The notes: a model not told the origin generated them from the sequence alone. DNA of 64,000 bases from Chelativorans sp. AA-79 (GCF_029457495.1 NZ_CP120361.1:496001-560000); one strand, 5' to 3'; counted from the first letter of the stretch, positions 18,815 through 28,905 are shown. A program made the numbers and translations.

Positions 18815-19426
18815 TCAACGGCTGGCGATCGCCGCCGCGGCGCCAGCCATCATGGAAGCGCTGGTGCGGTTCGCGATGCGCATGGCGCGCGCGCTTCGCA
18901 GGAGCCGTCGCGCTTGGGCGGCTGCAACGGCCCAGCCGAGGTCCACGGCGATCAGCACGATGAGCATGGTGAGAGTCAGTTCGGCCCAGCCCACGAGGCT
19001 CACCGCCGAGAGATCGATGATGGTGGGAAGCAAGGCCAGATAGAACATCATGATCTTCGGATTGCCGAGCGTGACGGCCATGCCGGTGAGAAAGAGCCTC
19101 CAGCGGCTCCCCGCCTGCGGGATGGCTCCGTCATCCATGGCGACGGGCGCAGTCCACATCTTCCAGGCGAGCCAGAGCAGATAGCAGACGCCCGCATATT
19201 TGATGGCGAGGAAAGCGAGGTGGAAGGTCTCGGCGATGAAGGCCAGGCCGAAGATCGCGCAGGAAAGCCAGACTGCCTCGCCGATCCACATGGCGAGCAG
19301 GAACGGGAACACGTCGCGGAAGCCGCGCGAGATCACGCGCGCCACGAGGGCCGCGATGCTCGGGCCCGGAGACCCGGCCGCCACGAAAAGCGCACCGGCA
19401 AAGATGATCAGCGAGGAGAGGTCCAT
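18815..19426 (-). CDS. LysE/RhtB family amino-acid exporter
   Basis: A 203-residue protein with about six membrane helices. The LysE-family start motif GSPGPSIAALVARVISRGFR is present, as are IKYAGVCYLLWLAWKMW and the central FLTGMAVTLGNPKIMMFYLA. Members export amino acids such as lysine, threonine or homoserine lactone; the substrate cannot be told. It stands alone and converges with ccmG. Confidence 0.9.
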   Translation of the reverse strand: MDLSSLIIFAGALFVAAGSPGPSIAALVARVISRGFRDVFPFLLAMWIGEAVWLSCAIFGLAFIAETFHLAFLAIKYAGVCYLLWLAWKMWTAPVAMDDGAIPQAGSRWRLFLTGMAVTLGNPKIMMFYLALLPTIIDLSAVSLVGWAELTLTMLIVLIAVDLGWAVAAAQARRLLRSARAMRIANRTSASMMAGAAAAIASR

Positions 19427-19508
19427 GATGCCGCCAGCCTGTTCAATGGCGGCATCATAGCCTTTTCGGAAAGAACGGGAAGCGGGCTCGCTGGAAAGCC
19501 CGTCTCTT

Positions 19509-21332
19509 TTAAGCGACGGCGAGCTTCTGCTTCTCGAAGCGCTTGCGCTCGTGCGGGTCGAGATAGAGCTTGCGCAGACGGATCGACTTCGGCGTCACCT
19601 CCACCAGTTCGTCGTCCTGGATCCAGGAGAGCGCACGCTCCAGCGTCATGCGGACGGGCGGGGTCAGCTTCACCGCCTCATCCTTGCCGGCAGCGCGGAT
19701 ATTGGTGAGCTTCTTGCCCTTGAGCACGTTCACTTCCAGGTCGTTGTCGCGGGAATGGATTCCGATGATCATGCCCTGGTAGACCTTCACGCCCGGATCG
19801 ATGACCATCGGACCACGGTCTTCGAGGTTCCACAACGCGTAAGCCACGGCCTCGCCCGGCTCGTTGGCGATCAGCACGCCGTTCACCCGGCCACCGATTT
19901 CGCCCTTGTAGGGCTGGTATTCGTGGAAGAGCCGGTTCATCACGGCCGTGCCGCGCGTGTCCGTCAGCAGTTCCGACTGATAGCCGATGAGGCCGCGCGT
20001 CGGCGCATGGAAGACGAGGCGCTGGCGGTCGCCGCCCGAGGGGCGGAGCTCGACCATCTCGGCCTTCCGCTCCGACAATTTCTGCACCACGATTCCCGCG
20101 TGCTCCTCGTCCACGTCGATGACGACTTCCTCGACGGGTTCCAGAAGCCCGCCGTTCTCGTCCTTCTTCATCACCACGCGCGGACGCGAGACCGCAAGCT
20201 CGAAGCCTTCGCGGCGCATGGTCTCGATGAGCACGGAGAGCTGCAACTCGCCACGTCCGGAGACGAAGAAGGAGTCCTTGTCGGCCGATTCCTCGATCTT
20301 CAGGGCCACGTTGCCCTCCGCCTCCTTCAGGAGGCGATCGCGGATGACGCGGCTCGTCACCTTGTCGCCTTCGGTGCCGGCAAGCGGAGAATCGTTGACG
20401 ATGAAGCTCATGGTCACCGTCGGCGGGTCGATCGGCTGCGCCTCCATCGGCTGGGAGACTGCAGGGTCGCAGAAAGTATCCGCCACCGTTCCCTTCGACA
20501 GGCCGGCAATGGCGACGATGTCGCCCGCCTGCGCCTCCTCCACCGCCGTGCGCTCCAGTCCGCGGAAGGCGAGGATCTTGGAAATGCGGCCCTGCTCGAT
20601 GAGACTGCCGTCGCGCGCGAGCACCTTCACCGCCTGGTTCGGCTTGATGCTGCCGGAGGCGATGCGCCCGGTGATGATGCGGCCGAGGAACGGGTTGGCC
20701 TCCAGGATCGTGCCGATCATGCGGAAGGCGCCGTCCTCCACCTGGGGCTCCGGCACATGTTGCAGCACGAGGTCGAAGAGGGGGGCAAGCCCCTCGTCCT
20801 TCGGGCCGGCGGGATCAAGATTCATCCAGCCGTCGCGGCCCGAACCGTAGAGGATCGGGAAATCGAGCTGCTCGTCGGTGGCATCGAGGGCTGCGAAGAG
20901 ATCGAAGACCTCATTGATCACCTCCTCGGCGCGGGCATCCGGCCGGTCGATCTTGTTGACGACGACGATGGGCTTGAGCCCCACCTTCAGCGCCTTGCCG
21001 ACGACGAATTTCGTCTGCGGCATGGGGCCTTCGGCGGCGTCGACCAGAAGCACGGCGCCGTCCACCATGTTGAGGATACGCTCCACCTCGCCGCCGAAAT
21101 CGGCGTGACCGGGCGTGTCGACGATGTTGATGCGCACATCCTTCCAGACCACCGAGGTGGCCTTGGCGAGAATGGTGATGCCGCGCTCCTTCTCCAGGTC
21201 GTTGGAGTCCATGGCGCGTTCGTCCACGCGCTGGTTTTCGCGCACGGAGCCGGACTGCTTGAGCAGGGCGTCGACGAGGGTCGTCTTCCCATGGTCGACA
21301 TGGGCGATGATCGCAATATTGCGGAGTTTCAT
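19509..21332 (-). CDS. typA: Ribosome-associated GTPase TypA/BipA
   Basis: A 607-residue translational GTPase. G1 is [11 protein letters not shown]2 [10 protein letters not shown]3 [14 protein letters not shown] and G4 NKIDRPDA. The C-terminal half has the BipA-specific [20 protein letters not shown] and [19 protein letters not shown]. BipA binds the ribosome like EF-G, assists large-subunit assembly and is needed under cold or other stress. The length is normal. The long opposite-strand frame is an artefact. Confidence 0.97.
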   Translation of the reverse strand: MKLRNIAIIAHVDHGKTTLVDALLKQSGSVRENQRVDERAMDSNDLEKERGITILAKATSVVWKDVRINIVDTPGHADFGGEVERILNMVDGAVLLVDAAEGPMPQTKFVVGKALKVGLKPIVVVNKIDRPDARAEEVINEVFDLFAALDATDEQLDFPILYGSGRDGWMNLDPAGPKDEGLAPLFDLVLQHVPEPQVEDGAFRMIGTILEANPFLGRIITGRIASGSIKPNQAVKVLARDGSLIEQGRISKILAFRGLERTAVEEAQAGDIVAIAGLSKGTVADTFCDPAVSQPMEAQPIDPPTVTMSFIVNDSPLAGTEGDKVTSRVIRDRLLKEAEGNVALKIEESADKDSFFVSGRGELQLSVLIETMRREGFELAVSRPRVVMKKDENGGLLEPVEEVVIDVDEEHAGIVVQKLSERKAEMVELRPSGGDRQRLVFHAPTRGLIGYQSELLTDTRGTAVMNRLFHEYQPYKGEIGGRVNGVLIANEPGEAVAYALWNLEDRGPMVIDPGVKVYQGMIIGIHSRDNDLEVNVLKGKKLTNIRAAGKDEAVKLTPPVRMTLERALSWIQDDELVEVTPKSIRLRKLYLDPHERKRFEKQKLAVA

Positions 21333-21556
21333 TGTCTCTCTTCAGGGTCGCCGGACGCGACTTTTGCGCGCGCCCGCATTTCTTCGGTCGCGCTCATACA
21401 GGTTTTTTCGCAGATGCGAAAGGGAGGAGGCGTGAATGCCCGCCGCCGGCTTCGATGCCCATATAGGGATCCGGCGGGCTGGCCGGTAGTCTCCACTTCG
21501 ACATTCGGGGAAATCCGCGGCCGGGAATCTTACCCTCCCGGCCGCCATTCGGGATT

Positions 21557-23125
21557 TCAGGCTGACCGCACCGGATCGAGCATCACCTTGAAGAGCTCGT
21601 TGTCGTCGCGATCCATGAGCCGCACGGTCATCTGCTCCGTCCGGCCGTCGATGTCGACCAGGCCGAAGAACTGCAGGCCTGCCGACGGCGGCAGGTTCGC
21701 GCCCTGCTCCTCGGTCGGCGCCTTCACGAACTTCAGCTCGGGGCCGAAGGTGCCGTCGAGTGCGTTGGGGCCGAAGGTTCCGGCATGCAGCGGGCCGGAG
21801 ACGAATTCCCAGAACGGGTTGAAATCCTGGAAGACTGCCTTGTCCGGGTTGTAGTAATGCGCCGCAGTGTAATGCACGTCGGCGGTAAACCAGACGGTGT
21901 TCTCGATACCGGCGTTCTTGACGAAGCGCAGGATGTCGGCGATTTCGATCTCGCGGCCTTTGGCGGCGCCACCGTCGCCATTGGCGATGGCCTCGATGCT
22001 GTCGCCGTCCGGCACGACGAGGCCGATCGGCATGTCGCAGGCGATCACCTTCCAGGTCGCCCTGGAATTGGCGAGTTCGCGCTTCAGCCACCGGACCTGC
22101 TCCTCGCCCATGATGCGGGCTTCGGGCGTCAGCGTCTCTTCGAGATTCGCGCCATTGGGCCCGCGATAGGAGCGCAGGTCGAGGAAGAAGACGTCGAGCA
22201 GCGGTCCGTATGCGATCTTGCGGTAGACACGGCCGGGCTCGGCCGGGGTGTAGCGGATCGGCGCCATCTCGTGGAAAGCGCGTGCGGCGCGCGCCTGGAG
22301 CAGGGCGATGGATTTGACCTTGTAGCGATCATCGGCCGAAAGATCCTTGGAACTCGACCAGTTGTTGACCACCTCGTGGTCGTCCCACTGGAAGAAGGTG
22401 GGGCAGATCGCGTTGAGTGCCCGCACGTGCTCGTCCATCATGTTGTATTTCCACTGGCCGCGGAATTCGTCCAACGTTTCGGCCACCTTGCGCTTCTCGT
22501 CGATCAGCACCTTGTTGATCCATTTGGAGCCGTCCTTCAGCTCCACCTCGTCCTCCATTGCGCCGTCGGCATAGATCGTGTCGCCGGAATGGAGGAAGAA
22601 ATCCGGCTGGTGCTTCGCCATCGTGGCATAGGTGAGCATGCCCTTCTCGTCGATGCCCCAGCCCTGGCCGGCGGTGTCGCCCGACCAGGCGAAGCGGATG
22701 TTTCTGCGCGCAGCCGGAGCGGTGCGGAAGCGGCCGACGATCGGCTCCGAGGCGGCCGCGACATCGTCGAGGTCCACGGCGGTGAGGCGGTAGAAGATCT
22801 CCTGATCGGGCGTGAGGTCGGTCAGGAGCCGCTTCACGGCGAAATCGCTCTCCGGCAGCGCGTCGAGCGGTGGAAGCCGCATCGGGTTGGCGAAGCTCTC
22901 GGTGGTCGAAATCTCGAACTGCACACGGGCGGGCCGGTCCGCGCGGGCCCAGACCATACCCGACACCTGGTCCACGTCGCCCGACTGGATACCGTGGGTG
23001 AATTGCGGGCGCGACGATGCGCGCGAGATGGCAGGCATGGCAAGGCCGCCCGCCGCGGCGGCAAGAATGGTGGCGCTGCCGCCTGCCAGGAACTGGCGGC
23101 GGGTACGCACTGCAAAAGGTTTCAT
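21557..23125 (-). CDS. phoD: PhoD-type alkaline phosphatase/phosphodiesterase
   Basis: A 522-residue secreted metallophosphatase. The twin-arginine signal is TRRQFLAGGSATILAAAAGG. A PhoD N-terminal beta domain follows (FTHGIQSGDVDQVSGMVWAR). The metal centre is spread over AWSGDTAGQGWG, FFLHSGDTIYADG, WDDHEVVNNW and WFTADVHYTAAHYY. PhoD enzymes use calcium and iron to release phosphate from phosphomono- and diesters. A possible Pho box lies about 70 bp upstream. The C-terminal segment is in the family range. Confidence 0.93.
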   Translation of the reverse strand: MKPFAVRTRRQFLAGGSATILAAAAGGLAMPAISRASSRPQFTHGIQSGDVDQVSGMVWARADRPARVQFEISTTESFANPMRLPPLDALPESDFAVKRLLTDLTPDQEIFYRLTAVDLDDVAAASEPIVGRFRTAPAARRNIRFAWSGDTAGQGWGIDEKGMLTYATMAKHQPDFFLHSGDTIYADGAMEDEVELKDGSKWINKVLIDEKRKVAETLDEFRGQWKYNMMDEHVRALNAICPTFFQWDDHEVVNNWSSSKDLSADDRYKVKSIALLQARAARAFHEMAPIRYTPAEPGRVYRKIAYGPLLDVFFLDLRSYRGPNGANLEETLTPEARIMGEEQVRWLKRELANSRATWKVIACDMPIGLVVPDGDSIEAIANGDGGAAKGREIEIADILRFVKNAGIENTVWFTADVHYTAAHYYNPDKAVFQDFNPFWEFVSGPLHAGTFGPNALDGTFGPELKFVKAPTEEQGANLPPSAGLQFFGLVDIDGRTEQMTVRLMDRDDNELFKVMLDPVRSA

Positions 23126-23193
23126 GGCAGTCTCCCTCGTTGGAATAGCGAGGGCACTTTCTTCCGCCCGTGTTGCAGGCGGTTGTCGGGAAC

Positions 23194-23211
23194 ATGACTG
23201 TTTCCTGACAC
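23194..23211 (-). promoter_or_regulatory. Candidate PhoB box upstream of phoD
   Basis: Read on the minus strand: GTGTCAG, 4-nt spacer GAAA, CAGTCAT. The rhizobial consensus is two CTGTCAT repeats separated by 4 nt; each half matches 5 of 7 positions. It lies 69-86 bp before the phoD start. It is a weak but well-placed match. Confidence 0.45.
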
Positions 23212-23243
23212 CTGGATGACCGGGCGCGCCGGGGCGCCGGGCG

Positions 23244-24143
23244 TCAGGCCTTGCCGCTCTCCCATGCCGCTCCCTGGAGTGCGTCGAGCGGGATCTTCAG
23301 GTAGCGCCGGCCGTTCGCCTCCGGCTCCGGCAGGCGGCCGCCATTCATGTTCACCTGTAGTGCATGGAGGATGAGCCTGGGCATTGGCAGCGTCTTGTCG
23401 CGCGCCTCCCGCAGCGTCACGAATTCGGCCTCCGTGCGGCATTTCGAAATGTGGATGTTCGCGGCCTTCTGCTCCGCGACGGTGCTTTCCCAGCGCGGCT
23501 CGCGCCCGCCCGGCTGGTAGTCGTGGCCGGTGAAGACCCGCGTCTCGCCCGGCAGGGAGAGGATCTCCTGGATGGAGCGCCAGAGTCTTGCGGCGCTGCC
23601 GCCCGGAAAATCTGCGCGTGCCGTGCCGCTGTCAGGCATGAACAGCGTGTCATGCACGAAGGCGGCGTCCCCGATGATATAGGTTATCGAGGCCAGCGTG
23701 TGCCCTGGCGAGAAGAGGACGCGGGCGGGGATTTGGCCGACCGAGAAGCGTTCGCCCTCGGCAAAAAGCCTGTCCCATTGCGAGCCGTCGACCGGAAAAT
23801 CCGGCAGGTTGTAGATATCCCTCCAGAGTTCCTGCACGCCCACGACGTGGTTGCCGATCGCCGTGGGCGCGCCCGTCTTCTCCTTCAGGTAGGCAGCTGC
23901 GGAGAAGTGATCGGCATGAGGGTGGGTGTCGAGAATCCACTCGACGGCCAACCCCCGGTTCGCCACGAAGTCGAGGATGGCGTCAGCACTTTCCGTAGCG
24001 GTGGCGCCGGATTTCTCGTCATAGTCCAGAACGGGATCGATGATGGCGCATTTCTTCGTGGCCGGGTCCGCGGCCACATACTGCAACGAAAAGGTGCGCT
24101 TATCGAAAAACGCCGTCACCTGTGGCGTCTCAGCGGCTGCCAC
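23244..24143 (-). CDS. MBL-fold hydrolase, persulfide dioxygenase-like (ETHE1/Blh type)
   Basis: A 299-residue metallo-beta-lactamase-fold enzyme. Metal motif THPHADHFSAAAYL, then LFSPGHTLASI, DAAFVHDTLFMPDSGTARAD and VFTGHDYQPGGREPR, match the ETHE1/Blh persulfide dioxygenase group, which oxidises glutathione persulfide to sulfite. The start is set at GTG 24143 because a perfect AGGAGG lies 5 nt upstream; the ATG at 24170 would place that site inside the gene. No BigR repressor or sulfurtransferase is adjacent, so the sulfide role is inferred from family only. Confidence 0.87.
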   Translation of the reverse strand: MAAAETPQVTAFFDKRTFSLQYVAADPATKKCAIIDPVLDYDEKSGATATESADAILDFVANRGLAVEWILDTHPHADHFSAAAYLKEKTGAPTAIGNHVVGVQELWRDIYNLPDFPVDGSQWDRLFAEGERFSVGQIPARVLFSPGHTLASITYIIGDAAFVHDTLFMPDSGTARADFPGGSAARLWRSIQEILSLPGETRVFTGHDYQPGGREPRWESTVAEQKAANIHISKCRTEAEFVTLREARDKTLPMPRLILHALQVNMNGGRLPEPEANGRRYLKIPLDALQGAAWESGKA

Positions 24144-24402
24144 GGCCACCTCCTGACGATGATGAAACATTGAGCGTCTTTAACCGAACGCGGCCGGTAT
24201 GTCTTCACCCCAGCCGGATGAGCCCGACCGTCCAAAGTGGTAAGGCCGTGCGACTGCCTCCCGCCTGTGGCAGCGAGCGGCGCTGCAGGCGTGGAACAGG
24301 GGCGGAACGGCCTTGACCTTGTCCATCCGCTAAGGCATCGAAACCCATCTTTTGCCCGTGCTCCCGAGTCGCGGGCGCCCATCCTTCCTGCCGGAGAACA
24401 GC

Positions 24403-24666
24403 ATGACAGACGAAATCACGAACGAGACTGCGCAGACCGTTGCCGCGGGTCAGCTTCGCGCCTTCATCGAGCGCATCGAGCGGCTCGAGGAGGAGAAGCA
24501 GACGATTTCCGACGACATCAAGGAGGTCTATGCCGAGATGAAGGGAAACGGATTCGACGTGAAGGCGGTGCGCACGATCGTCCGGCTGCGCAAGAAGGAT
24601 CAGGCCGAACGGCAGGAAGAGGAAGCGATGCTCGATCTCTACAAGGCTGCACTCGGAATGGTCTGA
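24403..24666 (+). CDS. gapR: GapR family nucleoid-associated protein (DUF2312)
   Basis: An 87-residue coiled-coil DNA-binding protein. [20 protein letters not shown] and [20 protein letters not shown], then [20 protein letters not shown], match DUF2312. In Caulobacter GapR clamps overtwisted DNA ahead of replication and transcription forks and helps topoisomerases. It is essential or nearly so in that organism. It is a single gene with its own 230-bp upstream region and convergent with the MFS exporter. Confidence 0.93.
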   Translation: MTDEITNETAQTVAAGQLRAFIERIERLEEEKQTISDDIKEVYAEMKGNGFDVKAVRTIVRLRKKDQAERQEEEAMLDLYKAALGMV

Positions 24667-24735
24667 GCCCTCGGGCTGCGTGCTCCAGTCCCTTTCCTGG
24701 CTCTCTTCGCGCGGCGGGCGGTTTCCTCCAGCTCT

Positions 24736-25977
24736 TCAGTGGCGCCCGTCGAGGTGGCGCGCACGGCGCAGTTCGGGGAAGAGCCATGCCCACAGCCCGG
24801 CGATCGCCACCGCACCCACGCCGCCGAAGACCACCGCCGGCACCACGCCGATGAAGGCGGCCATCGTGCCGGCGCGGAACTCGCCCAGTTCGTTCGAGGC
24901 GCCGACAAAGACCATGTTGACCGCGTTGACGCGCCCGCGCAGCCGGTCCGGTGTCCAGAGCTGGATCAGCGTCTCGCGGATATAGACGCTCACCATGTCG
25001 GCGGCCCCCAGCCCAGCAAGCGCCGCGATCGACAGCCAGGGGATGGTCGAGAAGCCGAAGACGGCGGTGAAGACGCCGAACAGGCCGACGAAGAAGAGCA
25101 TGATGACCCCGGCATGGTTGCGGATCGGATGGCCGGCGAGCCAGACTGCCACCAGGAGCGCGCCGATTCCCGGGGCGGCGCGCAGGAGGCCGAGCCCCCA
25201 CGGTCCGAGATCGAGGATGTCGCGCGCATAGACCGGAAGCAGCGCCACCGCGCCGCCGAGAAGCACGGCGAAGAGATCCATTGAGATCGCCCCGAGCACG
25301 ATCTTCTCCTCCCAGATATAGCGGAAGCCGGCGAAGAGGGTCTGAAGCGTGGGCTGCTCGGTCTCCGTGTGCTGCTGCGGCTTCGGGATCGAAAAGCACA
25401 GGAGTGCCGAGACGAACATGAAGACCGTCGCGACCCCGTAAGCCGTCTCGGCCGAGAGACCATAGAGCAGGCCGCCCGCGACCGGACCGACGATGGCGGC
25501 CACCTGCCAGGCGGAGGAGTTCCACGCCACCGCATTGGCGAAGTCCTCCGCCGGCACGAGATTGGCGATCAGCGAGGCCGCGGCGGGGCCCAGGAAGGCG
25601 CGCGCCGTCCCGAACACGGCGAGGACCAGGAAAACCGGCACGACCGTATCGAGACCCCGAATGGTGAAGAAGAGCAGGGCCAGCGCGCAGGCCGCTTCGA
25701 GACCCGCCGAAAGGCCCATGATCATGCGCCGTCCGAAGCGGTCGGCCGCAGCTCCCGTCACGAGAAAGAGGAGCAGCGAGGGTGCGAACTGGATGATGCC
25801 GACGAGGCCCAGATCGAAGGGATCGCGCGTCAGGTCATAGATCTGCCAGCCCACGGCGACCGAGACGATCTGTGTCGCGAAGGAGGCGAGAAGCCGGGCA
25901 GCCCAATAGCGCGCAAAGGCGCCATGGCGGAAGGCGACGTACCGGTCGTCGAGGGCGGAGGATTCGGCTTTGTCCAT
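24736..25977 (-). CDS. MFS transporter, EntS-like exporter
   Basis: About 413 residues and 10-12 hydrophobic segments. MFS signatures include FARYWAARLLASFATQIVSV, the loop AADRFGRRMIMGLSAG and DRLRGRVNAVNMVFVGASNE. The N-terminal pattern resembles the EntS/MFS_3 group, which exports siderophores or drugs. No siderophore genes are adjacent, so the substrate is unknown. The ATG at 25977 is preferred to one 15 codons upstream, whose extra residues look unconserved; neither has a strong ribosome site. Confidence 0.85.
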   Translation of the reverse strand: MDKAESSALDDRYVAFRHGAFARYWAARLLASFATQIVSVAVGWQIYDLTRDPFDLGLVGIIQFAPSLLLFLVTGAAADRFGRRMIMGLSAGLEAACALALLFFTIRGLDTVVPVFLVLAVFGTARAFLGPAAASLIANLVPAEDFANAVAWNSSAWQVAAIVGPVAGGLLYGLSAETAYGVATVFMFVSALLCFSIPKPQQHTETEQPTLQTLFAGFRYIWEEKIVLGAISMDLFAVLLGGAVALLPVYARDILDLGPWGLGLLRAAPGIGALLVAVWLAGHPIRNHAGVIMLFFVGLFGVFTAVFGFSTIPWLSIAALAGLGAADMVSVYIRETLIQLWTPDRLRGRVNAVNMVFVGASNELGEFRAGTMAAFIGVVPAVVFGGVGAVAIAGLWAWLFPELRRARHLDGRH

Positions 25978-26117
25978 GAAAATGTGCTGCGGCGCTGCTC
26001 TCGAGGCCGCTGATCGCGGCAATGGCCGCAGCTATTAGCGCAATCGCATCCGCCACGCGCGCATCATCTGCACGCTGGACCAAGATTTTCCGGGGTTTGC
26101 TCTGCGGAAGTGCCGGC

Positions 26118-26193
26118 TGGTGGAGCTGAGGGGAATCGAACCCCTGACCTCATCATTGCGAACGATGCGCTCTCCCAACTGAGCTACAGCCCC
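26118..26193 (-). tRNA. tRNA-Ala (anticodon CGC)
   Basis: Seventy-six nt including an encoded CCA. The acceptor stem GGGGCTG pairs with CAGCTCC, and the D arm is GCTC-AGTTGGGA-GAGC. The anticodon stem CATCG/TGATG has loop TTCGCAA, giving anticodon CGC (reads GCG). The T arm is AGGGG-TTCGATT-CCCCT. All stems are intact. Confidence 0.95.
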
Positions 26194-26314
26194 GTGTCGC
26201 CGGAATGGAGCGCATTTAGGTCCTGGCCATGGGAGCTGTCAAGCGTCGACCTTGCAGGACTTGCCGCGCCGCACGCCAGTGGCTACATGTCGCGAAACTT
26301 TTTGGGAGAAAGGC

Positions 26315-26605
26315 ATGATCGCGCTTCTTCGCACCATAGACATGGCGCTCGGAATCTATTGGTGGCTCATCATCGCGTCGGCCATCTTCTCCTGGCTCTA
26401 TGCCTTCAACGTGGTCAACCCGCGGAACCAGTTCGTGGGATCGGTGGGCACCTTCCTCTACCGCGTGACCGAGCCGGCGCTGCGGCCGATCCGCAACCTG
26501 CTGCCGGATCTGGGCGGTATCGACATCTCGCCCATCATCCTGCTCCTGATCATCTATTTCCTGCGCCAGCTCCTCTGGACGACCATCGCCCCCGTCCTTC
26601 TCTGA
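26315..26605 (+). CDS. YggT family membrane protein
   Basis: A 96-residue protein with two hydrophobic segments ([18 protein letters not shown] and [17 protein letters not shown]). Between them is the family block [20 protein letters not shown] followed by [18 protein letters not shown]. YggT proteins are linked to osmotic tolerance and cell-envelope assembly, with no defined activity. ATG 26315 follows GGGAGAAAGG. It converges with phaR, with only 16 bp between stops. Confidence 0.92.
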   Translation: MIALLRTIDMALGIYWWLIIASAIFSWLYAFNVVNPRNQFVGSVGTFLYRVTEPALRPIRNLLPDLGGIDISPIILLLIIYFLRQLLWTTIAPVLL

Positions 26606-26621
26606 CGCGGAGGCGTGCGCC

Positions 26622-27233
26622 TCAATCCTTCGACATCGCGTCGATCTTGCGCTGCATCGCGGCGATCTGCTCGCGCATCTCCTTGAGGTCGTCGGCGCCG
26701 GATGCTCCGCCCGCGGCTTCGCCGGTCTCCGGCCGGGCGCCGTTCCCTGCGCGGGGGGAAGGAGTGAACATGCGCATGGCGTTCTGGAACATCTCCATGT
26801 TCCGCCGCGTCTGCTCCTCGATCAGCTTCATCGGCACGTCCATCGGCAGCATGTCCATCGGCGTGCCTCCGAAGGCCTGGCGCATCTGCTCGCGCATGCG
26901 CTCCTGCTCCTTGGCGAAAGCCAGCATGGATTGCTCCAGGAAGCTCGGCAGCACCATCTGCATCTGATCGCCGTAGAAGGAGATGAGTTGCCGCAGGAAC
27001 GACACAGGCAGCATGTTCTGCCCGTTCTTGTCGTTCTCCAGCTCGAAGATGATCTGCGTCAGCACGGAATGCGTGATGTCCTCGCCCGTCTTGGCGTCCT
27101 GCACGACGAAGTTCTCGTCGCGCTTGACCATCGCTGCGAGGTCATCCAGCGTCACATAGGTGCTGGTGCCGGTGTTGTAGAGGCGGCGGTTGGCATATTT
27201 CTTGATCACCACCGGGTCGTCTTTCGCGGGCAT
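26622..27233 (-). CDS. phaR: Polyhydroxyalkanoate synthesis repressor PhaR
   Basis: A 203-residue regulator. The N-terminal PHB_acc_N domain IKKYANRRLYNTGTSTYVTL binds DNA. A PHB-binding accumulation domain follows (VLTQIIFELENDKNGQNMLP and LRQLISFYGDQMQMVLPSFL). The tail is coiled and charged (DDLKEMREQIAAMQRKIDAM). PhaR represses phasin and PHB genes until it is titrated by nascent granules. It diverges from phaA, as in other rhizobia. Confidence 0.95.
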   Translation of the reverse strand: MPAKDDPVVIKKYANRRLYNTGTSTYVTLDDLAAMVKRDENFVVQDAKTGEDITHSVLTQIIFELENDKNGQNMLPVSFLRQLISFYGDQMQMVLPSFLEQSMLAFAKEQERMREQMRQAFGGTPMDMLPMDVPMKLIEEQTRRNMEMFQNAMRMFTPSPRAGNGARPETGEAAGGASGADDLKEMREQIAAMQRKIDAMSKD

Positions 27234-27551
27234 TCTCGGGCTCCCCACACGCGAAGATCGTGGCAAGGCCGGCGGGCATTGCCTGCCTTTTGCGCAGGAT
27301 ATGCGAAAGATTGCCGCAATTGAAAGCAGTTTTCGCTGCGCTGCCGCATATGCCCGATTTCCTGCTGCGGCCGCGAAGCCGGCAAATCCTTGAAAATGCC
27401 GGATTGACCGTGAGGAAACCGTGCAGATACGATCTGCTTTCGCAGCGCGAACGCTCCGCGTGCCGCCGCCGGATGCATGGCAATGGCATCCGTGGCGGGC
27501 ATGAGGCTGATCCGCCCGGCTGCGGTGTTTGGTTCTTGACTGGAGAAAGAC
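27234..27551. promoter_or_regulatory. phaR-phaA divergent regulatory gap
   Basis: This 318-bp gap must contain both promoters. It is rich in TGC/GCA trinucleotides (CGCTGCGCTGCCGCATATGC near 27335 and CTGCTGCGGCCGC near 27362). PhaR of Paracoccus is reported to bind TGC-rich sequence, so autoregulation is plausible. The phaA ribosome site is GGAGAAAG. I see no gene or RNA in it. Confidence 0.45.
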
Positions 27552-28733
27552 ATGGCCTCTTCCAACGCTATCGTGATCGCGAGCGCGGCGCGCACGCCGG
27601 TGGGCTCGTTCAACGGGTCTTTCGCCCAGGTGCCCGCGCATGAACTCGGAACCGTCGCGATTCGCGCGGCGCTGGAGCGGGCGGGGGTCGCCGCCGAGGA
27701 GGTGGACGAGGTCATTCTCGGCCAGATCCTCACGGCAGGCCAGGGGCAGAACCCGGCGCGCCAGGCCTCCGTCAATGCCGGCCTGCCGAAGGAAACGACC
27801 GCCTGGGGGCTGAACCAGCTCTGCGGCTCGGGCCTGCGCGCCGTCGCCGTCGGCATGCAGCAGATCGCCTGCGGCGACGCCGGGATCATCGTGGCCGGCG
27901 GGCAGGAATCCATGTCCATGGCGCCGCACTGCGCGCATCTGCGCGGCGGCGTGAAGATGGGCGATTTCGCGATGATCGACACGATGATCCGCGACGGCCT
28001 CTGGGATGCCTTCAACGGCTATCACATGGGAGCTACGGCGGAGAACGTGGCCCGCGCCTTCCAGATCACACGCGAGGAACAGGACATCTTCGCCCTTGCT
28101 TCGCAGAACAAGGCGGAGGCGGCCCAGAAGGAAGGCCGCTTCAAGGACGAGATCACGCCGGTGACGGTGAAGACGCGGAAGGGCGAGGTCGTGGTGGAGG
28201 ATGACGAATATATCCGCCACGGCGCTACGATCGACGCCATGCAGAAACTCCGCCCCGCCTTCGACAAGGAAGGCTCTGTGACCGCCGGCAACGCGTCCGG
28301 CATCAATGACGGAGCGGGCGCCGTCGTGCTGATGAGCGAGGAGGAGGCTTCGAAGCGCGGCATCGAGCCCCTGGCGCGCATCGTCTCCTGGGCAACGGCC
28401 GGCGTCGATCCGGCGGTGATGGGCACCGGGCCGATCCCGGCCTCCCGCAAGGCGCTCGAGAAGGCGGGGTGGCGCGCGGCCGACCTGGATCTGGTGGAGG
28501 CGAACGAAGCCTTTGCCGCACAGGCCTGCGCGGTCAACAAGGAACTGGGCTGGAATCCGGACATCGTGAACGTCAATGGCGGCGCCATCGCCATCGGCCA
28601 TCCGATCGGCGCTTCGGGCGCCCGCATCCTCAACACGCTTCTTTACGAGATGCGCCGGCGCGGCGCGAAGAAAGGTCTCGCCACGCTCTGCATCGGTGGC
28701 GGCATGGGCGTCGCCATGTGCGTGGAGAGGTGA
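27552..28733 (+). CDS. phaA: Acetyl-CoA C-acetyltransferase (beta-ketothiolase)
   Basis: A 393-residue thiolase that condenses two acetyl-CoA to acetoacetyl-CoA, the first step of PHB synthesis, and works in reverse on degradation. The catalytic triad is C91 ([12 protein letters not shown]), H350 ([15 protein letters not shown]) and C380 ([12 protein letters not shown]). The typical thiolase start [16 protein letters not shown] is present. It is paired with phaB downstream and divergent from phaR. The PHB synthase phaC is not in the window, as is usual in rhizobia. Confidence 0.96.
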   Translation: MASSNAIVIASAARTPVGSFNGSFAQVPAHELGTVAIRAALERAGVAAEEVDEVILGQILTAGQGQNPARQASVNAGLPKETTAWGLNQLCGSGLRAVAVGMQQIACGDAGIIVAGGQESMSMAPHCAHLRGGVKMGDFAMIDTMIRDGLWDAFNGYHMGATAENVARAFQITREEQDIFALASQNKAEAAQKEGRFKDEITPVTVKTRKGEVVVEDDEYIRHGATIDAMQKLRPAFDKEGSVTAGNASGINDGAGAVVLMSEEEASKRGIEPLARIVSWATAGVDPAVMGTGPIPASRKALEKAGWRAADLDLVEANEAFAAQACAVNKELGWNPDIVNVNGGAIAIGHPIGASGARILNTLLYEMRRRGAKKGLATLCIGGGMGVAMCVER

Positions 28734-28830
28734 CGCGAGGGAACGAATAGCGGAGGAGGGAGGAGCGGGCATATCACGGCCCTGAAGCCGCGGACGGGCA
28801 GAAGAGGCGGCGCAAAGCCGCCCGAAGCAG

Positions 28831-28905
28831 TCAGAGGGGATTGCAGGCCCGCGGTGCATCGGCGCGGAACAGCGCGATCTGAGGACAGCGGTTATCCACT
28901 TCCAT
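28831..28905 (-). CDS. Candidate 24-residue small ORF between phaA and phaB
   Basis: On the minus strand, ATG 28905 to TGA 28831 encodes MEVDNRCPQIALFR followed by ADAPRACNPL. The open frame continues upstream to 29031 across the phaB start, so the true start is unknown. The peptide contains two cysteines and does not look like a GC-shadow. No homology can be checked here, and expression opposite to phaA-phaB would be unusual. It is offered only as a candidate. Confidence 0.25.
   Translation of the reverse strand: MEVDNRCPQIALFRADAPRACNPL

Noticed and set aside
19551..21854. 767-codon open frame opposite typA
   Set aside because: Antisense artefact; residue composition is not protein-like and no start signal is present.
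26622..28859. 745-codon minus-strand frame joining the phaR region to the opposite strand of phaA
   Set aside because: Only the last 203 codons (26622-27233) are PhaR; the rest is antisense to phaA.
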